From Actinokineospora pegani (GTDB lineage: Bacteria > Actinomycetota > Actinomycetes > Mycobacteriales > Pseudonocardiaceae): a stretch of DNA of 64,000 nucleotides. Location: the NCBI RefSeq assembly GCF_009745975.1, contig NZ_WHOL01000121.1:152207-216206 (forward strand), given 5' to 3'. This document shows positions 52,673-62,052 of the stretch, one piece after another (positions within the stretch are counted from its first letter, which is position 1; every line of letters begins with the position of its first letter). The notes under the pieces are model-generated. The model was not told where the DNA came from and ran no database searches. It saw only the letters and a program-made list of their open reading frames with translations. Made by a program: the position numbers and the translations under genes.

Positions 52673-53635
52673 CTAGTTGGACGCGGTGCGCGCGGTGCGG
52701 TCGGTGTTGAACGGCTTGGTGGTGACCGCGGTCGGAGAGCACAGCTCGCCGCAGTTCATCTCGGTCAGCGCCTCGGCGGCGGTGTAGGACCGGCCGGTCG
52801 TGGGGTTGGTCTGCTGGCGCAGGTCCATGTACCGGTCGAAGTCGGCCGGGGGCAGGGCGCGCACCTCGAAGTTCATGACCGAGTGGTAGGTCCCGCACAG
52901 CTCGGCGCAGCGGCCGACGAACGAGCCGGTCTGGTCGATGCTGTTCTGGAAGGTGAAGTCCTGCTCGTTCTTCTCCGGCATCGGGAACACGTCCCGCTTG
53001 AACAGGAACTCCGGCACCCAGAACGAGTGGATGACGTCGCGCGAGCGCAGGTTGTACTGGATGGTGCGCTCGGTGGGCAGCACCAGCAGCGGGATCTCCG
53101 CGGAGCTGCCGAGCGTGCGGACCCGGTCCTGCTCGTCCGGGGTCTGCAACTGGCCCGCGCCGTCCTTGTAGGAGACGTAGCCGAACTCCCAGTTCCACTG
53201 GAAGGCGAGCACGTCCACCGTGACGTCCGGGTCGTCGGTCTCGGCCTGCACGTAGTTCTGGGTGGTGGCGGTGAAGTAGAACAGCACCACCACGATCACG
53301 ACCGGGATGCCGGTGTAGATCAGCTCCAGGAAGTGGTTGTACTGGAACTGCTTGGGCAGCTCGTCCCCGCGCTTGCGGTGCGCGATCACCGGCCAGAGGA
53401 TCAGCGCCCAGGTGATGATGCCGATGACCAGCGCGGCCACGACCGACCAGGTCCAGAACACGCGCATCGAGTCGGCCTGCGGGGTCACGCCCTCGGGCCA
53501 GCCGAAGCGCAGCACCTCACTGGTGGAGCAGCCGGAGGCGACCGGCACGACCAGCGCCATCAGCCCTGCGACCTTGGCCAGCCGTCCGCGAGAGCGGTTC
53601 GGGTGCCCTGCGGCACCGGCGGCAGGTGTGCCCAC
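52673..53635 (-). CDS. ctaC: Cytochrome c oxidase subunit II
   Basis: 320 residues. GTG 53635 is chosen because GAGGAGGAG lies 7 bases before it; the longer frame would add about 43 unlikely residues. A lipobox-type signal LMALVVPVASGC is followed by two membrane helices, then the cupredoxin domain with the CuA ligands in GRCAELCGTYHSVMNFEV (C-x3-C-x3-H-x2-M). Accepts electrons from QcrC. Confidence 0.95.
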   Translation of the reverse strand: MGTPAAGAAGHPNRSRGRLAKVAGLMALVVPVASGCSTSEVLRFGWPEGVTPQADSMRVFWTWSVVAALVIGIITWALILWPVIAHRKRGDELPKQFQYNHFLELIYTGIPVVIVVVLFYFTATTQNYVQAETDDPDVTVDVLAFQWNWEFGYVSYKDGAGQLQTPDEQDRVRTLGSSAEIPLLVLPTERTIQYNLRSRDVIHSFWVPEFLFKRDVFPMPEKNEQDFTFQNSIDQTGSFVGRCAELCGTYHSVMNFEVRALPPADFDRYMDLRQQTNPTTGRSYTAAEALTEMNCGELCSPTAVTTKPFNTDRTARTASN

Positions 53636-54064
53636 TGCGCGACTCCTCCTCGAGGCGATCTTCCCGTGGCCCCTCCGAGTCGAAGACCGCCGTCCCACCG
53701 CTGGGCAGCGGGCATCGGCGCTCGTCTGGAGCCATGCGGAGCCTAGCCCAGCGACCGGGGCCACACCCTGCGAGGGGTGAGCGGATGTCGGTCACACCCG
53801 TGTGTCGGCGTGGCGGGGGCATGGCCTTGTCACGTGCGCGCAACCCCGCCCGGCATACTGACGTCTTCCGGACGGACTGGGCACCCCCAGGAGAGCCCGG
53901 TCCCCCTTCGGCGGGTGCGCTGCCGCCCCGACCGTAGGTCGTGTTTTGGAAGTCCGTTCGATGAGAGTCGTGATCGGGGTGGTTCCTGGCGCGGCTATCG
54001 CGAACACGGGCTTTCGAAACACGACCTAGCCCCGTCCCCTGGACACGAGAGGTGCGCGAGAAGC
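53636..54064. other. 429-bp divergent gap between ctaC and asnB
   Basis: Holds the leftward ctaC promoter region, the short MITE copy (53937-54026) and the asnB leader. No gene is supported in it. No clear sigma-factor boxes can be named. Confidence 0.5.
53937..54026. mobile_element. MITE-like element, 90 bp, short copy
   Basis: Ends GGTCGTGTTTTG and CGAAACACGACC (one mismatch), flanked by TA at 53935-53936 and 54027-54028. Sequence matches both arms of the 163-bp copy 2 kb away; the central 73 bp is missing. It lies 38 bases before the asnB start, so it forms part of the asnB leader and could fold into a hairpin there. Confidence 0.8.
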
Positions 54065-55993
54065 GTGTGCGGTCTGCTTGGCCTGGTCTGCCCCTCCGAG
54101 ATGGACGCCGCTGCCGCCCGCGGCGCCGTGGGCGCGGCGATGCGCTGCCAGCGGCACCGCGGCCCGGACGAGAGCGGGACGTGGACCGGCGGTGAGGCCG
54201 TCTTCGGCTTCAACCGGCTGGCGATGATCGACCTGGAGCACTCGCACCAGCCGCTGGTGTGGGGCCCCCCGGAGGCGCCACAGCGCTACACCCTGCTGTT
54301 CAACGGTGAGATCTACAACTACCTCGAGCTGCGGGCGGAGCTGTCCGAACGGCACGGTGCGCGGTTCAACACCGACGGCGACTCGGAGACGATCGTCGCC
54401 GCCTACCACTACCTCGGCGAGGCGGCGGTCCCCCGGTTGCGCGGCATGTTCGCGTTCCTGATCTGGGACGCGCAGCGGGCCGTGCTGTTCGGCGCGCGCG
54501 ACCCGTTCGGCATCAAGCCGCTGTTCTACGCCGTCGGCCCCGGCGGGGTGGCGTTCTCCAGCGAGAAGAAGTCGATCCTGGAGCTGGCGCCGGTCATCGG
54601 GGTGCGCCAGGAGCTGGACCGGCGCGCGTTGCAGCACTACCTGACGCTGCAGTACGTCCCGGAGCCCGCGACGCTGCACACCCAGGTGCACCGGATCGAG
54701 TCCGGGCACTCGTTCACCCTGGTCCCGGGCGAGGAGCCCAGGATCAAGCGGTACTGGACGCCGCGGTTCGCCCCGCGGCCGGTGCACGGCCCCGCCGACG
54801 CCGAGGCCCTCTACGGGCGCATCGCCGACGTGATGAGCGACTCGGTGCGCGTCCACATGCGCGCGGACGTCACCGTGGGCTCGTTCCTGTCCGGCGGCAT
54901 CGACTCCACCGCGATCGCCGCGCTGGCCCGCAGGCACAACCCGGACCTCGTGACGTTCACCACCGGCTTCGAGCGGCAGGGCTACTCGGAGGTGGACGTC
55001 GCCGCCGAGTCCGCGGCGGCGATCGGGGTCAAGCACGTGGTCAGGACGGTGTCGGCGCAGGAGATGATGGACGCGCTGCCGCTGATCACCTGGTACCTGG
55101 ACGACCCGGTGGCCGACCCGGCGCTGGTGCCGCTGTGGTTCATCGCCCGCGAGGCGCGCAAGCACGTGAAGGTGGTGCTATCCGGCGAGGGCGCCGACGA
55201 GCTGTTCGGCGGGTACACGATCTACCGCGAGCCGCTGTCGCTGGCGCCGTTCGAGCGGGTGCCGGGCGCGCTGCGCAAGGTCATGGGCCGGGTCTCGGCG
55301 AAGATCCCCGAGGGCACGCGCGGCAAGGACCTGCTGCGCCGCGGCTCGCTGTCGCTGGAGGAGCGCTACTACGGCAACGCGCGCATCTTCCGCGACGACC
55401 AGCTCGAGCAGGTGCTGCGCACGTTCGACCCGTCGGTCTCGCACCGGGACGTCACCGCGGCGCACTACCGCGAGTCGGCCGCGCTGGACCCGGTGACCCG
55501 GATGCAGCACGTCGACCTGTTCACCTGGCTGCGCGGCGACATCCTGGTCAAGGCGGACAAGGTCACCATGGCCAACTCGCTGGAGCTGCGGGTGCCGTTC
55601 CTGGACCCGGAGGTCTTCAAGGTCGCCGCCGGGGTGCCGCTGGAGCAGAAGATCACCAAGGAGACGACGAAGTACGCGCTGCGCCAGGCGCTGCGCCGCA
55701 TCGTCCCCGCGCACGTGCTCAACCGGCGCAAGCTCGGGTTCCCGGTGCCGATCCGGCTGTGGCTGCGGCACGAGATGTACGACTGGGCGCGCGACATCGT
55801 GATGCAGTCGCAGACTGACGCGTTGATCGACAAGAACGCGGTGATGCGGTTGCTGGAGGAGCACCGGGCGGGGCAGTTGGACCACTCGCGGCGGATCTGG
55901 GCGCTGTTGGTGTTCATGCTGTGGCACGGGATCTTCATTGAGCGGCGGATCGCGCCCGCGGTGCCGGAGCCGCATTACCCGGTGCGGCTCTAG
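54065..55993 (+). CDS. asnB: Asparagine synthase (glutamine-hydrolysing)
   Basis: 642 residues. GTG 54065 places cysteine at position 2 (VCGLLGLV), the nucleophile of the class II glutaminase domain after removal of fMet. LFNGEIYNYLELR and GDSETIVAAYHYLGEAA are typical. The synthetase domain carries the PP-loop SFLSGGIDSTAIAALA (about residue 278) and VLSGEGADELFGGYTIYREP (about 370). Same gene and position as M. tuberculosis asnB (Rv2201), next to ctaC and adoK. Confidence 0.96.
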   Translation: MCGLLGLVCPSEMDAAAARGAVGAAMRCQRHRGPDESGTWTGGEAVFGFNRLAMIDLEHSHQPLVWGPPEAPQRYTLLFNGEIYNYLELRAELSERHGARFNTDGDSETIVAAYHYLGEAAVPRLRGMFAFLIWDAQRAVLFGARDPFGIKPLFYAVGPGGVAFSSEKKSILELAPVIGVRQELDRRALQHYLTLQYVPEPATLHTQVHRIESGHSFTLVPGEEPRIKRYWTPRFAPRPVHGPADAEALYGRIADVMSDSVRVHMRADVTVGSFLSGGIDSTAIAALARRHNPDLVTFTTGFERQGYSEVDVAAESAAAIGVKHVVRTVSAQEMMDALPLITWYLDDPVADPALVPLWFIAREARKHVKVVLSGEGADELFGGYTIYREPLSLAPFERVPGALRKVMGRVSAKIPEGTRGKDLLRRGSLSLEERYYGNARIFRDDQLEQVLRTFDPSVSHRDVTAAHYRESAALDPVTRMQHVDLFTWLRGDILVKADKVTMANSLELRVPFLDPEVFKVAAGVPLEQKITKETTKYALRQALRRIVPAHVLNRRKLGFPVPIRLWLRHEMYDWARDIVMQSQTDALIDKNAVMRLLEEHRAGQLDHSRRIWALLVFMLWHGIFIERRIAPAVPEPHYPVRL

Positions 55994-56009
55994 ATTGTGG
56001 TGCGCTGCG

Positions 56010-56036
56010 GGGCCCCGACCGGCTTGGTCGGGGCCC
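56010..56036 (+). terminator. Hairpin terminator behind asnB
   Basis: GGGCCCCGACC (56010-56020) and GGTCGGGGCCC (56026-56036) form an 11-bp stem with loop GGCTT, followed by a short CTTTTGTT stretch; 16 bases after the asnB stop. Confidence 0.85.
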
Positions 56037-56178
56037 TGCGGCTTTTGTTGGGCGCGTGCTGCCTGTGGACAACCTGGGCTTGGTTCGGCGGAAGTGTCCG
56101 ACCGTGGCGGTAGCGTGGATACCGGGGGCCGAAGGCCAAGCCGGGTGGTGGCTGGTGGGGTGCTGGGGGTGTGGGGTT

Positions 56179-56454
56179 TCAGGCGGTGAGGCGGTTTTCG
56201 GTTTCGACCGGTACGCGGGCGGCGCGTTGGTGCAGGTCGGCCAGGGAGACGCCGACGGCCTCGGCGATGGCGGCGACGGTGAAGAAGGCGGGGGTCGGGA
56301 TGCGTCCGCGTTCGATCTTGCGGAGGGTCTCGACGGAGATGCCCGCGTCGGCGGCCACCTCGACCATGCTGCGGCGGCCTCGGGCGGCTCGGAGCAGGGA
56401 GCCGAGGAGCTCTCCCCGCTCCCGTTCCTGCTGGGTGAGCGGGGCGCGGACCAT
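56179..56454 (-). CDS. Small XRE-family HTH regulator
   Basis: 91 residues. The HTH is VEVAADAGISVETLRKIERG at about residues 31-50, followed by RIPTPAFFTVAAIAEAVGVS. A single-domain Cro/CI-type DNA-binding protein. Leftward gene that converges on the asnB terminator; adoK lies upstream on the same strand with 69 bases between. Target unknown. Confidence 0.85.
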   Translation of the reverse strand: MVRAPLTQQERERGELLGSLLRAARGRRSMVEVAADAGISVETLRKIERGRIPTPAFFTVAAIAEAVGVSLADLHQRAARVPVETENRLTA

Positions 56455-56523
56455 GTGGTGAGTCTAACCGACGGGCGGGGGCGCGCCCCGGGATCGGCGG
56501 ATCGCCGGGGCGCGCCCGCCTGG

Positions 56524-57654
<1,131 letters not shown>

Positions 57655-57706
57655 CTACTGGCCGGTACCCCTGTGAAGTGACCTTGATTACAGTTACGGT
57701 GCAAGC

Positions 57707-57880
57707 ATGAGCACTCCTGACGCCGACACGATGGCCGAGCTGATCGCCGACTGCGCCGACCTGCCCAGCGGCCTCGCCACCACCCAGACCACCACGTTGA
57801 CCATGGTGGTCCCGGCGAGCCGCTGGGACGTCAGCGACGCGGCGGCGGCTCAGGTCACCGAGCTGGACGAGTACGTCTGA
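57707..57880 (+). CDS. Small hypothetical protein (57 aa)
   Basis: An ATG-started frame of 57 codons between divergent adoK and the convergent erpA. The sequence begins MSTPDADTMAELIADCADLP and ends AAAAQVTELDEYV; codon third positions are strongly G/C as in real genes here, and a long perfect hairpin follows 14 bases after the stop. An upstream stretch TTGATTACAGTTACGGT could be part of a promoter. No homology recognised; the single Cys and Ser/Thr-rich middle do not identify a RiPP family. Confidence 0.55.
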   Translation: MSTPDADTMAELIADCADLPSGLATTQTTTLTMVVPASRWDVSDAAAAQVTELDEYV

Positions 57881-57894
57881 CACCGCGCTGACAC

Positions 57895-57936
57895 GCCAGA
57901 AGGGCCACGACCTCTGGGGGTCGTGGCCCTTCTGGC
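57895..57936. terminator. Bidirectional hairpin terminator
   Basis: GCCAGAAGGGCCACGACC (57895-57912) pairs perfectly with GGTCGTGGCCCTTCTGGC (57919-57936) over a 6-base loop, an 18-bp stem. It sits between the rightward 57-aa gene and the leftward erpA gene and should serve both. Confidence 0.9.
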
Positions 57937-57946
57937 GATCCAGGAC

Positions 57947-58309
57947 TCAGTTGAACGAGTCGCCGCAGGCGCAGCTTCCGCCCGCGTTCGGGTTGTCGAT
58001 GGTGAAGCCCTGCTTCTCGATGGTGTCGACGAAGTCGATGACCGCGCCGTCCACGTAGGGGGCGCTCATCCGGTCGACCGCGACCTTGAGGCCGTCGTAG
58101 TCGCGGAACAGGTCGCCGTCGAGGGTGCGCTCGTCGAAGAACAGCTGGTAGCGCAGACCCGCGCAGCCGCCCGGCTGGACGGCGATGCGCAGGTGCATGT
58201 CATCGCGGCCCTCCTGGTCGAGCAGCGCCTTGGCCTTCGTCGCGGCCGTGTCCGACAGCTGCACGCCGTGGGTCGCCGCGTCGGTGCCGGTCTCCTGGGC
58301 GGTCGTCAT
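57947..58309 (-). CDS. erpA: Iron-sulfur cluster insertion protein (A-type carrier)
   Basis: 120 residues with the A-type carrier pattern: VQLSDTAATKAKALLDQEGR, LRIAVQPGGCAGLRYQLFFD (first Cys) and NAGGSCACGDSFN (last two Cys, C-x-C). Delivers Fe-S clusters to client enzymes. Homologue of Rv2204c and in the same neighbourhood (adoK, glycerate kinase). Confidence 0.95.
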   Translation of the reverse strand: MTTAQETGTDAATHGVQLSDTAATKAKALLDQEGRDDMHLRIAVQPGGCAGLRYQLFFDERTLDGDLFRDYDGLKVAVDRMSAPYVDGAVIDFVDTIEKQGFTIDNPNAGGSCACGDSFN

Positions 58310-58464
58310 GGTTCTCCCTTGGCTGGTGCTACGGGCTGGGCGGTTCCCGGGAAACCCGTCTCCCCGGCGAACAAGCGCAGTCGCGGTTTTGTTCCTCTGC
58401 CTATGGTGACACAGCCGCGGGGGTAAAAGTCGAGAGCCGCGCGTCGGGTTGTCCCGACCCGCGC

Positions 58465-59499
58465 TCACCGCCACTGCCGCGCGACGTCCTCGGCCAGGGC
58501 GGACAGCGTGCCCGCGGGGTCGGCGAGGGCGGCTTCGACGGATCCGGCGTGCTCGGCGGCGGCGTGCGCCTCCTCGACCCCCACCGACGCGGCCTGCTTG
58601 CGCCCGACAGCGACCTGACCTGCGAGGACGACGCAGGGGACGCCGCGCTCGGCCGCCGCGGCCGCGACCGCCGTGACCAGCTTGCCGCGCAGCGACTGCC
58701 AGTCGAAGCTGCCCTCCCCCGTCACCGCCAGCCCGGCGCCCGAGACCGCCTCGCGCAACCCTGTCGCCTTCGACACCATCGCCGCCCCGGAAGTGGTCCG
58801 CGCCCCCAGCGCGAGCAGGGCGAACCCGAGCCCGCCCGCCGCACCCGCCCCTGGCCGGCCGCGGGGGTCGCGGCCGGTGCGGGCGGCCAGCTCGTCGGCC
58901 CACCCCGCCAACCGCCGCTCCAACCGGTCCACCGCGGCGGCGTCCGCGCCCTTCTGCGGTCCGAACACGGCGGCGGACCCGTGCGGGCCCAGCAGCGGGT
59001 TCTCCACGTCCGCGGCGGCCACCAGCCGCACCCCGGACAGGTCCACGCCCGCCAGCGCCGCGACGGCGCCCGCTCCCCCGTCTGTCGTGGCCGAGCCGCC
59101 CAGGCCGACGACGACCTCGCGGGCCCCGGCGGCCACCGCGGCGGCGACGAGCTCGCCGACCCCGCGCGTCGTGGTCGTCTCGCAGACCCCGGGGCGCTGG
59201 TGGGCCGGGACCAGGTGCAGGCCCGCGGCCTCGGCGGACTCCAGGTAGGCGGTGTCCCCGACGCGCAGCCAGACGGCCTCGACCGGGTGGCCGAGGGGGC
59301 CGGTGACCTGGCGGCGTTCGAGGGAGCCGCCGAGGGCGGAGTGCAGCACGGGGACGAAACCGGGGCCGCCGTCGGCCAGGGGGCACAGCCGCAGCCGGTG
59401 CCCCGGCGCGCCCCTGGCCCACCCCTCGGCGATGGCCGCGGCGGCCTGCGGGGCGGTCAGCGTCCCCCCGAACCCGTCGGGCGCGATGACGACCAGCAC
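58465..59499 (-). CDS. glxK: Glycerate kinase (GK type I)
   Basis: 344 residues. Starts MLVVIAPDGFGGTLTAPQAA and has GLGGSATTDGGAGAVAALAG and TGEGSFDWQSLRGKLVTAVA, which are the conserved blocks of the glycerate kinase family (with the usual S/K exchange in DSFKG-type start: here DGFGG). Phosphorylates D-glycerate to 2- or 3-phosphoglycerate. Homologue of Rv2205c. The DGFGGT variant of the first loop is typical for this actinobacterial branch as far as I recall. Confidence 0.92.
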   Translation of the reverse strand: MLVVIAPDGFGGTLTAPQAAAAIAEGWARGAPGHRLRLCPLADGGPGFVPVLHSALGGSLERRQVTGPLGHPVEAVWLRVGDTAYLESAEAAGLHLVPAHQRPGVCETTTTRGVGELVAAAVAAGAREVVVGLGGSATTDGGAGAVAALAGVDLSGVRLVAAADVENPLLGPHGSAAVFGPQKGADAAAVDRLERRLAGWADELAARTGRDPRGRPGAGAAGGLGFALLALGARTTSGAAMVSKATGLREAVSGAGLAVTGEGSFDWQSLRGKLVTAVAAAAAERGVPCVVLAGQVAVGRKQAASVGVEEAHAAAEHAGSVEAALADPAGTLSALAEDVARQWR

Positions 59500-59542
59500 G
59501 GCCGGAGGGTATCCGCCACCGGGCTTGTCCTACCCTGTGCCC

Positions 59543-60196
59543 GTGAGGTTCCTCCGTCGCAGCAGCGCAGACAGTCCCGAAGCCGAGCAGGTGGACGAGG
59601 CCGCCGTGACCGTCGGCGAGGACGCCACCAAGGCCCACACCCCGGGCAAGGGCAGGCCGACCCCGAAGCGGCGCGAGGCCGAGGGCCGCAGGCGCGGCCC
59701 GGTCGCCCCGCCGCCGAAGACCACCCGCGAGGCGCTGCGGCGCGCGCGGGGCAGCAAGGAGGACCGCTCCGAGCTCGCCGCCAAGCGCAAGGCCCAGCGC
59801 CTCGAGCAGCGCAAGCGGATGAACGAGGGCGACGACAAGTACCTGATGCCGCGCGACCGCGGCCCGGTCAAGGCCTACCTGCGCGACCTGGTGGACGCCC
59901 GCCGCAACCTGCTGGGCCTGTTCATGCCGCTGGCCGTGGTCGTGTTCGCCTCGCTGCTCGTGCCCTCGCTGGAGGTGCAGCAGTACGCGACGCTGTTCTG
60001 CCTGCTGATGCTGATCCTGATGGTCGCCGAGGGCGTCCTCAACGGGCGCAGGCTGACCAAGCTGGTGCGCGCGAAGTTCCCGAAGGACACCACCCGCGGC
60101 CTCTCCCTGGGCTGGTACGGCTTCGTGCGGGCGACGCAGTTGCGCAAGCTCCGCGTCCCCAAGCCCCGCGTCAAGCCCGGCGACGTCGTCGCCTGA
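59543..60196 (+). CDS. DUF3043 membrane protein
   Basis: 217 residues. A basic, disordered first half (ATKAHTPGKGRPTPKRREAE, KRKAQRLEQRKRMNEGDDKY) is followed by PRDRGPVKAYLRDLVDARRN and two membrane helices (LLGLFMPLAVVVFASLLVPS, YATLFCLLMLILMVAEGVLN). Homologue of Rv2206. GTG 59543 starts the conserved part. Divergent from glycerate kinase. Function unknown. Confidence 0.9.
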   Translation: MRFLRRSSADSPEAEQVDEAAVTVGEDATKAHTPGKGRPTPKRREAEGRRRGPVAPPPKTTREALRRARGSKEDRSELAAKRKAQRLEQRKRMNEGDDKYLMPRDRGPVKAYLRDLVDARRNLLGLFMPLAVVVFASLLVPSLEVQQYATLFCLLMLILMVAEGVLNGRRLTKLVRAKFPKDTTRGLSLGWYGFVRATQLRKLRVPKPRVKPGDVVA

Positions 60197-60293
60197 CCCC
60201 CGCTCCACGTCCTCCGGTGGACGGCCACCCGCACGCGGGGTGGCGCTGTTCCGCGGGCGCGCCGGGGGTGTGGGGCCCGGTTAGGCTCGGGGT

Positions 60294-61292
60294 ATGGAAC
60301 ACCGCCGCTTGGGCCGCAGTGGCCTGAAAGTCTCCGAGATCTCCTACGGCAACTGGCTCACCCACGGTTCGCAGGTCGAGGAGGACGCCGCGCAGGCCTG
60401 CGTGCGGGCCGCGCTCGACGCGGGCGTCACCACCTTCGACACCGCCGACGTCTACGCCAACACCAAGGCCGAGTCGGTGCTGGGGCGCGCCATCGCGGGA
60501 CAGCGGCGGGAGTCGCTGGAACTGGCGACCAAGGTGTACTGGCCGACGGGCCCCGGGGGCCCCAACGACAAGGGCCTGGGGCGCAAGCACATCGTGGAGT
60601 CCGCGCACGCCTCGCTGCGGCGGCTCGGCACCGACTACATCGACCTCTACCAGGCGCACCGGTTCGACCACCAGACGCCGCTCGAGGAGACGATGAGCGC
60701 GTTCGCCGACCTGGTGCACCAGGGCAAGGTGCTCTACCTCGGCGTGTCGGAGTGGACGGCCGACCAGATCACCCGGGGGGCGGCGCTGGCCCGCGAGCTC
60801 AAGGTGCCGTTCATCTCCAACCAGCCGCAGTACTCGATGCTGTGGCGGGTGATCGAGAAGCAGGTCGTGCCCGCCTCCGAGCGCGAGGGCCTGGGCCAGA
60901 TCGTGTGGTCGCCGATGGCGCAGGGCGTGCTGTCGGGCAAGTACCTGCCCGGCGCCGAGCCGCCCGCCGGGTCGCGGGCGACCGACGAGTCCGGTGGCAA
61001 GGGCATGATCAGCCGCTGGCTGCGCGACGAGGTGCTGACCGCCGTGCAGAAGCTCAAGCCGCTGGCCGAGCAGGCCGGGCTGACGATGCCGCAGCTCGCG
61101 GTGGCGTGGGTGCTGCAGAACCCCAACGTCGCCTCGGCGATCGTGGGCGCGTCCAAGCCGGAGCAGGTCGTCGACAACGTCGCCGCCGCGGGCAAGACCC
61201 TCGACGCGGACCTGCTCAAGGCCATCGACGAGGCGCTGGGGGGCGTGGTCACCACGGACCCCGGCATGACCGTCAGCCCGCCGCGGATCTAA
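60294..61292 (+). CDS. Aldo/keto reductase
   Basis: 332 residues, an NADPH-dependent AKR of the voltage-gated-potassium-channel-beta/YhdN-like type. Starts MEHRRLGRSGLKVSEISYGN; catalytic residues: D in FDTADVYANTKAE (Asp and Tyr), K in LATKVYWPTG, H in DLYQAHRFDH. NADPH-binding end AIVGASKPEQVVDNVAA. Reduces aldehydes or ketones; substrate unknown. Its stop overlaps that of the convergent small gene. Confidence 0.93.
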   Translation: MEHRRLGRSGLKVSEISYGNWLTHGSQVEEDAAQACVRAALDAGVTTFDTADVYANTKAESVLGRAIAGQRRESLELATKVYWPTGPGGPNDKGLGRKHIVESAHASLRRLGTDYIDLYQAHRFDHQTPLEETMSAFADLVHQGKVLYLGVSEWTADQITRGAALARELKVPFISNQPQYSMLWRVIEKQVVPASEREGLGQIVWSPMAQGVLSGKYLPGAEPPAGSRATDESGGKGMISRWLRDEVLTAVQKLKPLAEQAGLTMPQLAVAWVLQNPNVASAIVGASKPEQVVDNVAAAGKTLDADLLKAIDEALGGVVTTDPGMTVSPPRI

Positions 61293-61486
61293 CCCGCGCG
61301 CAGGCTCATCGGGCCGTAGACCTCGGTGTCGTCCTCGAAGAGCCTGACCTGCTCGACGCCCGCGTCGAGCAGGTCAGGCCACTCGTCGCTGAACCACAGC
61401 TCGGCCTCGGCCTGGTCGGCGAAGGTGGTGTCCGGCCCGTCGACCGGGGACCCGGCCGCGTCCTCGTAGCGCCATCGGAAGCTCAC
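61289..61486 (-). CDS. Small conserved hypothetical protein (65 aa)
   Basis: GTG 61486 start: VSFRWRYEDAAGSPVDGPDT then TFADQAEAELWFSDEWPDLL, a short actinobacterial family with W, F and E conserved. ATG starts further up would cross the divergent cobU promoter region. Its coding sequence contains a 17-bp perfect inverted repeat (61342-61379). Ends on the aldo/keto reductase stop. Confidence 0.75.
   Translation of the reverse strand: MSFRWRYEDAAGSPVDGPDTTFADQAEAELWFSDEWPDLLDAGVEQVRLFEDDTEVYGPMSLRAG
61342..61379. terminator. 17-bp hairpin inside the small gene, possible terminator
   Basis: GCCTGACCTGCTCGACG (61342-61358) pairs perfectly with CGTCGAGCAGGTCAGGC (61363-61379) over CCCG. It lies 50 bases after the stop of the rightward aldo/keto reductase gene but within the leftward 65-aa coding region (DLLDAGVEQVR). 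Confidence 0.55.
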
Positions 61487-61502
61487 GGAGAGGCACCGTA
61501 TC

Positions 61503-62036
61503 GTGCGGACCCTGGTCCTGGGCGGGGCGCGCTCGGGCAAGTCGGCCCACGCCGAGGGGCTGCTGCCCGGCGACGGCCCGGTCACCTACCTGGCCACCGC
61601 CCGCCGCCACCCCGACGACGCCGACTGGGACGCGCGCATCGCCGCCCACGTCGACCGCCGCCCGCCGTCGTGGTCGACCGTCGAGGTCCCCGACACCGCC
61701 TCGCTGGTCGGGGCGCTGGCCTCGGCGCGGGCCGACGGTCCCCCGCTGCTGCTCGACGACGTGGCCACGTGGCTGGCCGGGGCGATGGACGACGCCGGGG
61801 CGTGGGCGTCGGCCGGTGTGTCCATGGTGGACGCCAGGGCGCGGCTGGTCGGCGCGGTCGCCGGGTGCGCGGCCCGGCTCGTGGTCGTCTCGGCCGAGGT
61901 CGGCCTGGGTGTGGTGCCCTCCACCCGCTCTGGCAGGCTCTTCCGCGATGAGCTCGGCGCGGTGAACGCGTCCCTGGCCGAGGTGTGCAGCGAGGTGCTG
62001 CTGCTGGTCGCGGGCCTGCCGCTGCGCCTGAGATGA
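61503..62036 (+). CDS. cobU: Adenosylcobinamide kinase/adenosylcobinamide-phosphate guanylyltransferase
   Basis: 177 residues. P-loop [15 protein letters not shown] at about residues 4-18, then [16 protein letters not shown] and [29 protein letters not shown] blocks of the CobU/CobP family. Phosphorylates and guanylylates adenosylcobinamide in late cobalamin synthesis. First of three rightward cob genes; 16 bases before cobT. Confidence 0.94.
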   Translation: MRTLVLGGARSGKSAHAEGLLPGDGPVTYLATARRHPDDADWDARIAAHVDRRPPSWSTVEVPDTASLVGALASARADGPPLLLDDVATWLAGAMDDAGAWASAGVSMVDARARLVGAVAGCAARLVVVSAEVGLGVVPSTRSGRLFRDELGAVNASLAEVCSEVLLLVAGLPLRLR

Positions 62037-62052
62037 GCGAGGAGGCCCACCG

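Noticed and set aside
58549..60327. Rightward frame of 592 codons across glycerate kinase and DUF3043
   Set aside because: Shadow frame, R/P/G-rich with no recognisable family; real genes are in other frames.
61380..61502. Cobalamin riboswitch before cobU
   Set aside because: No B12-box (GCCACTG-like) or room for the fold between the divergent genes.
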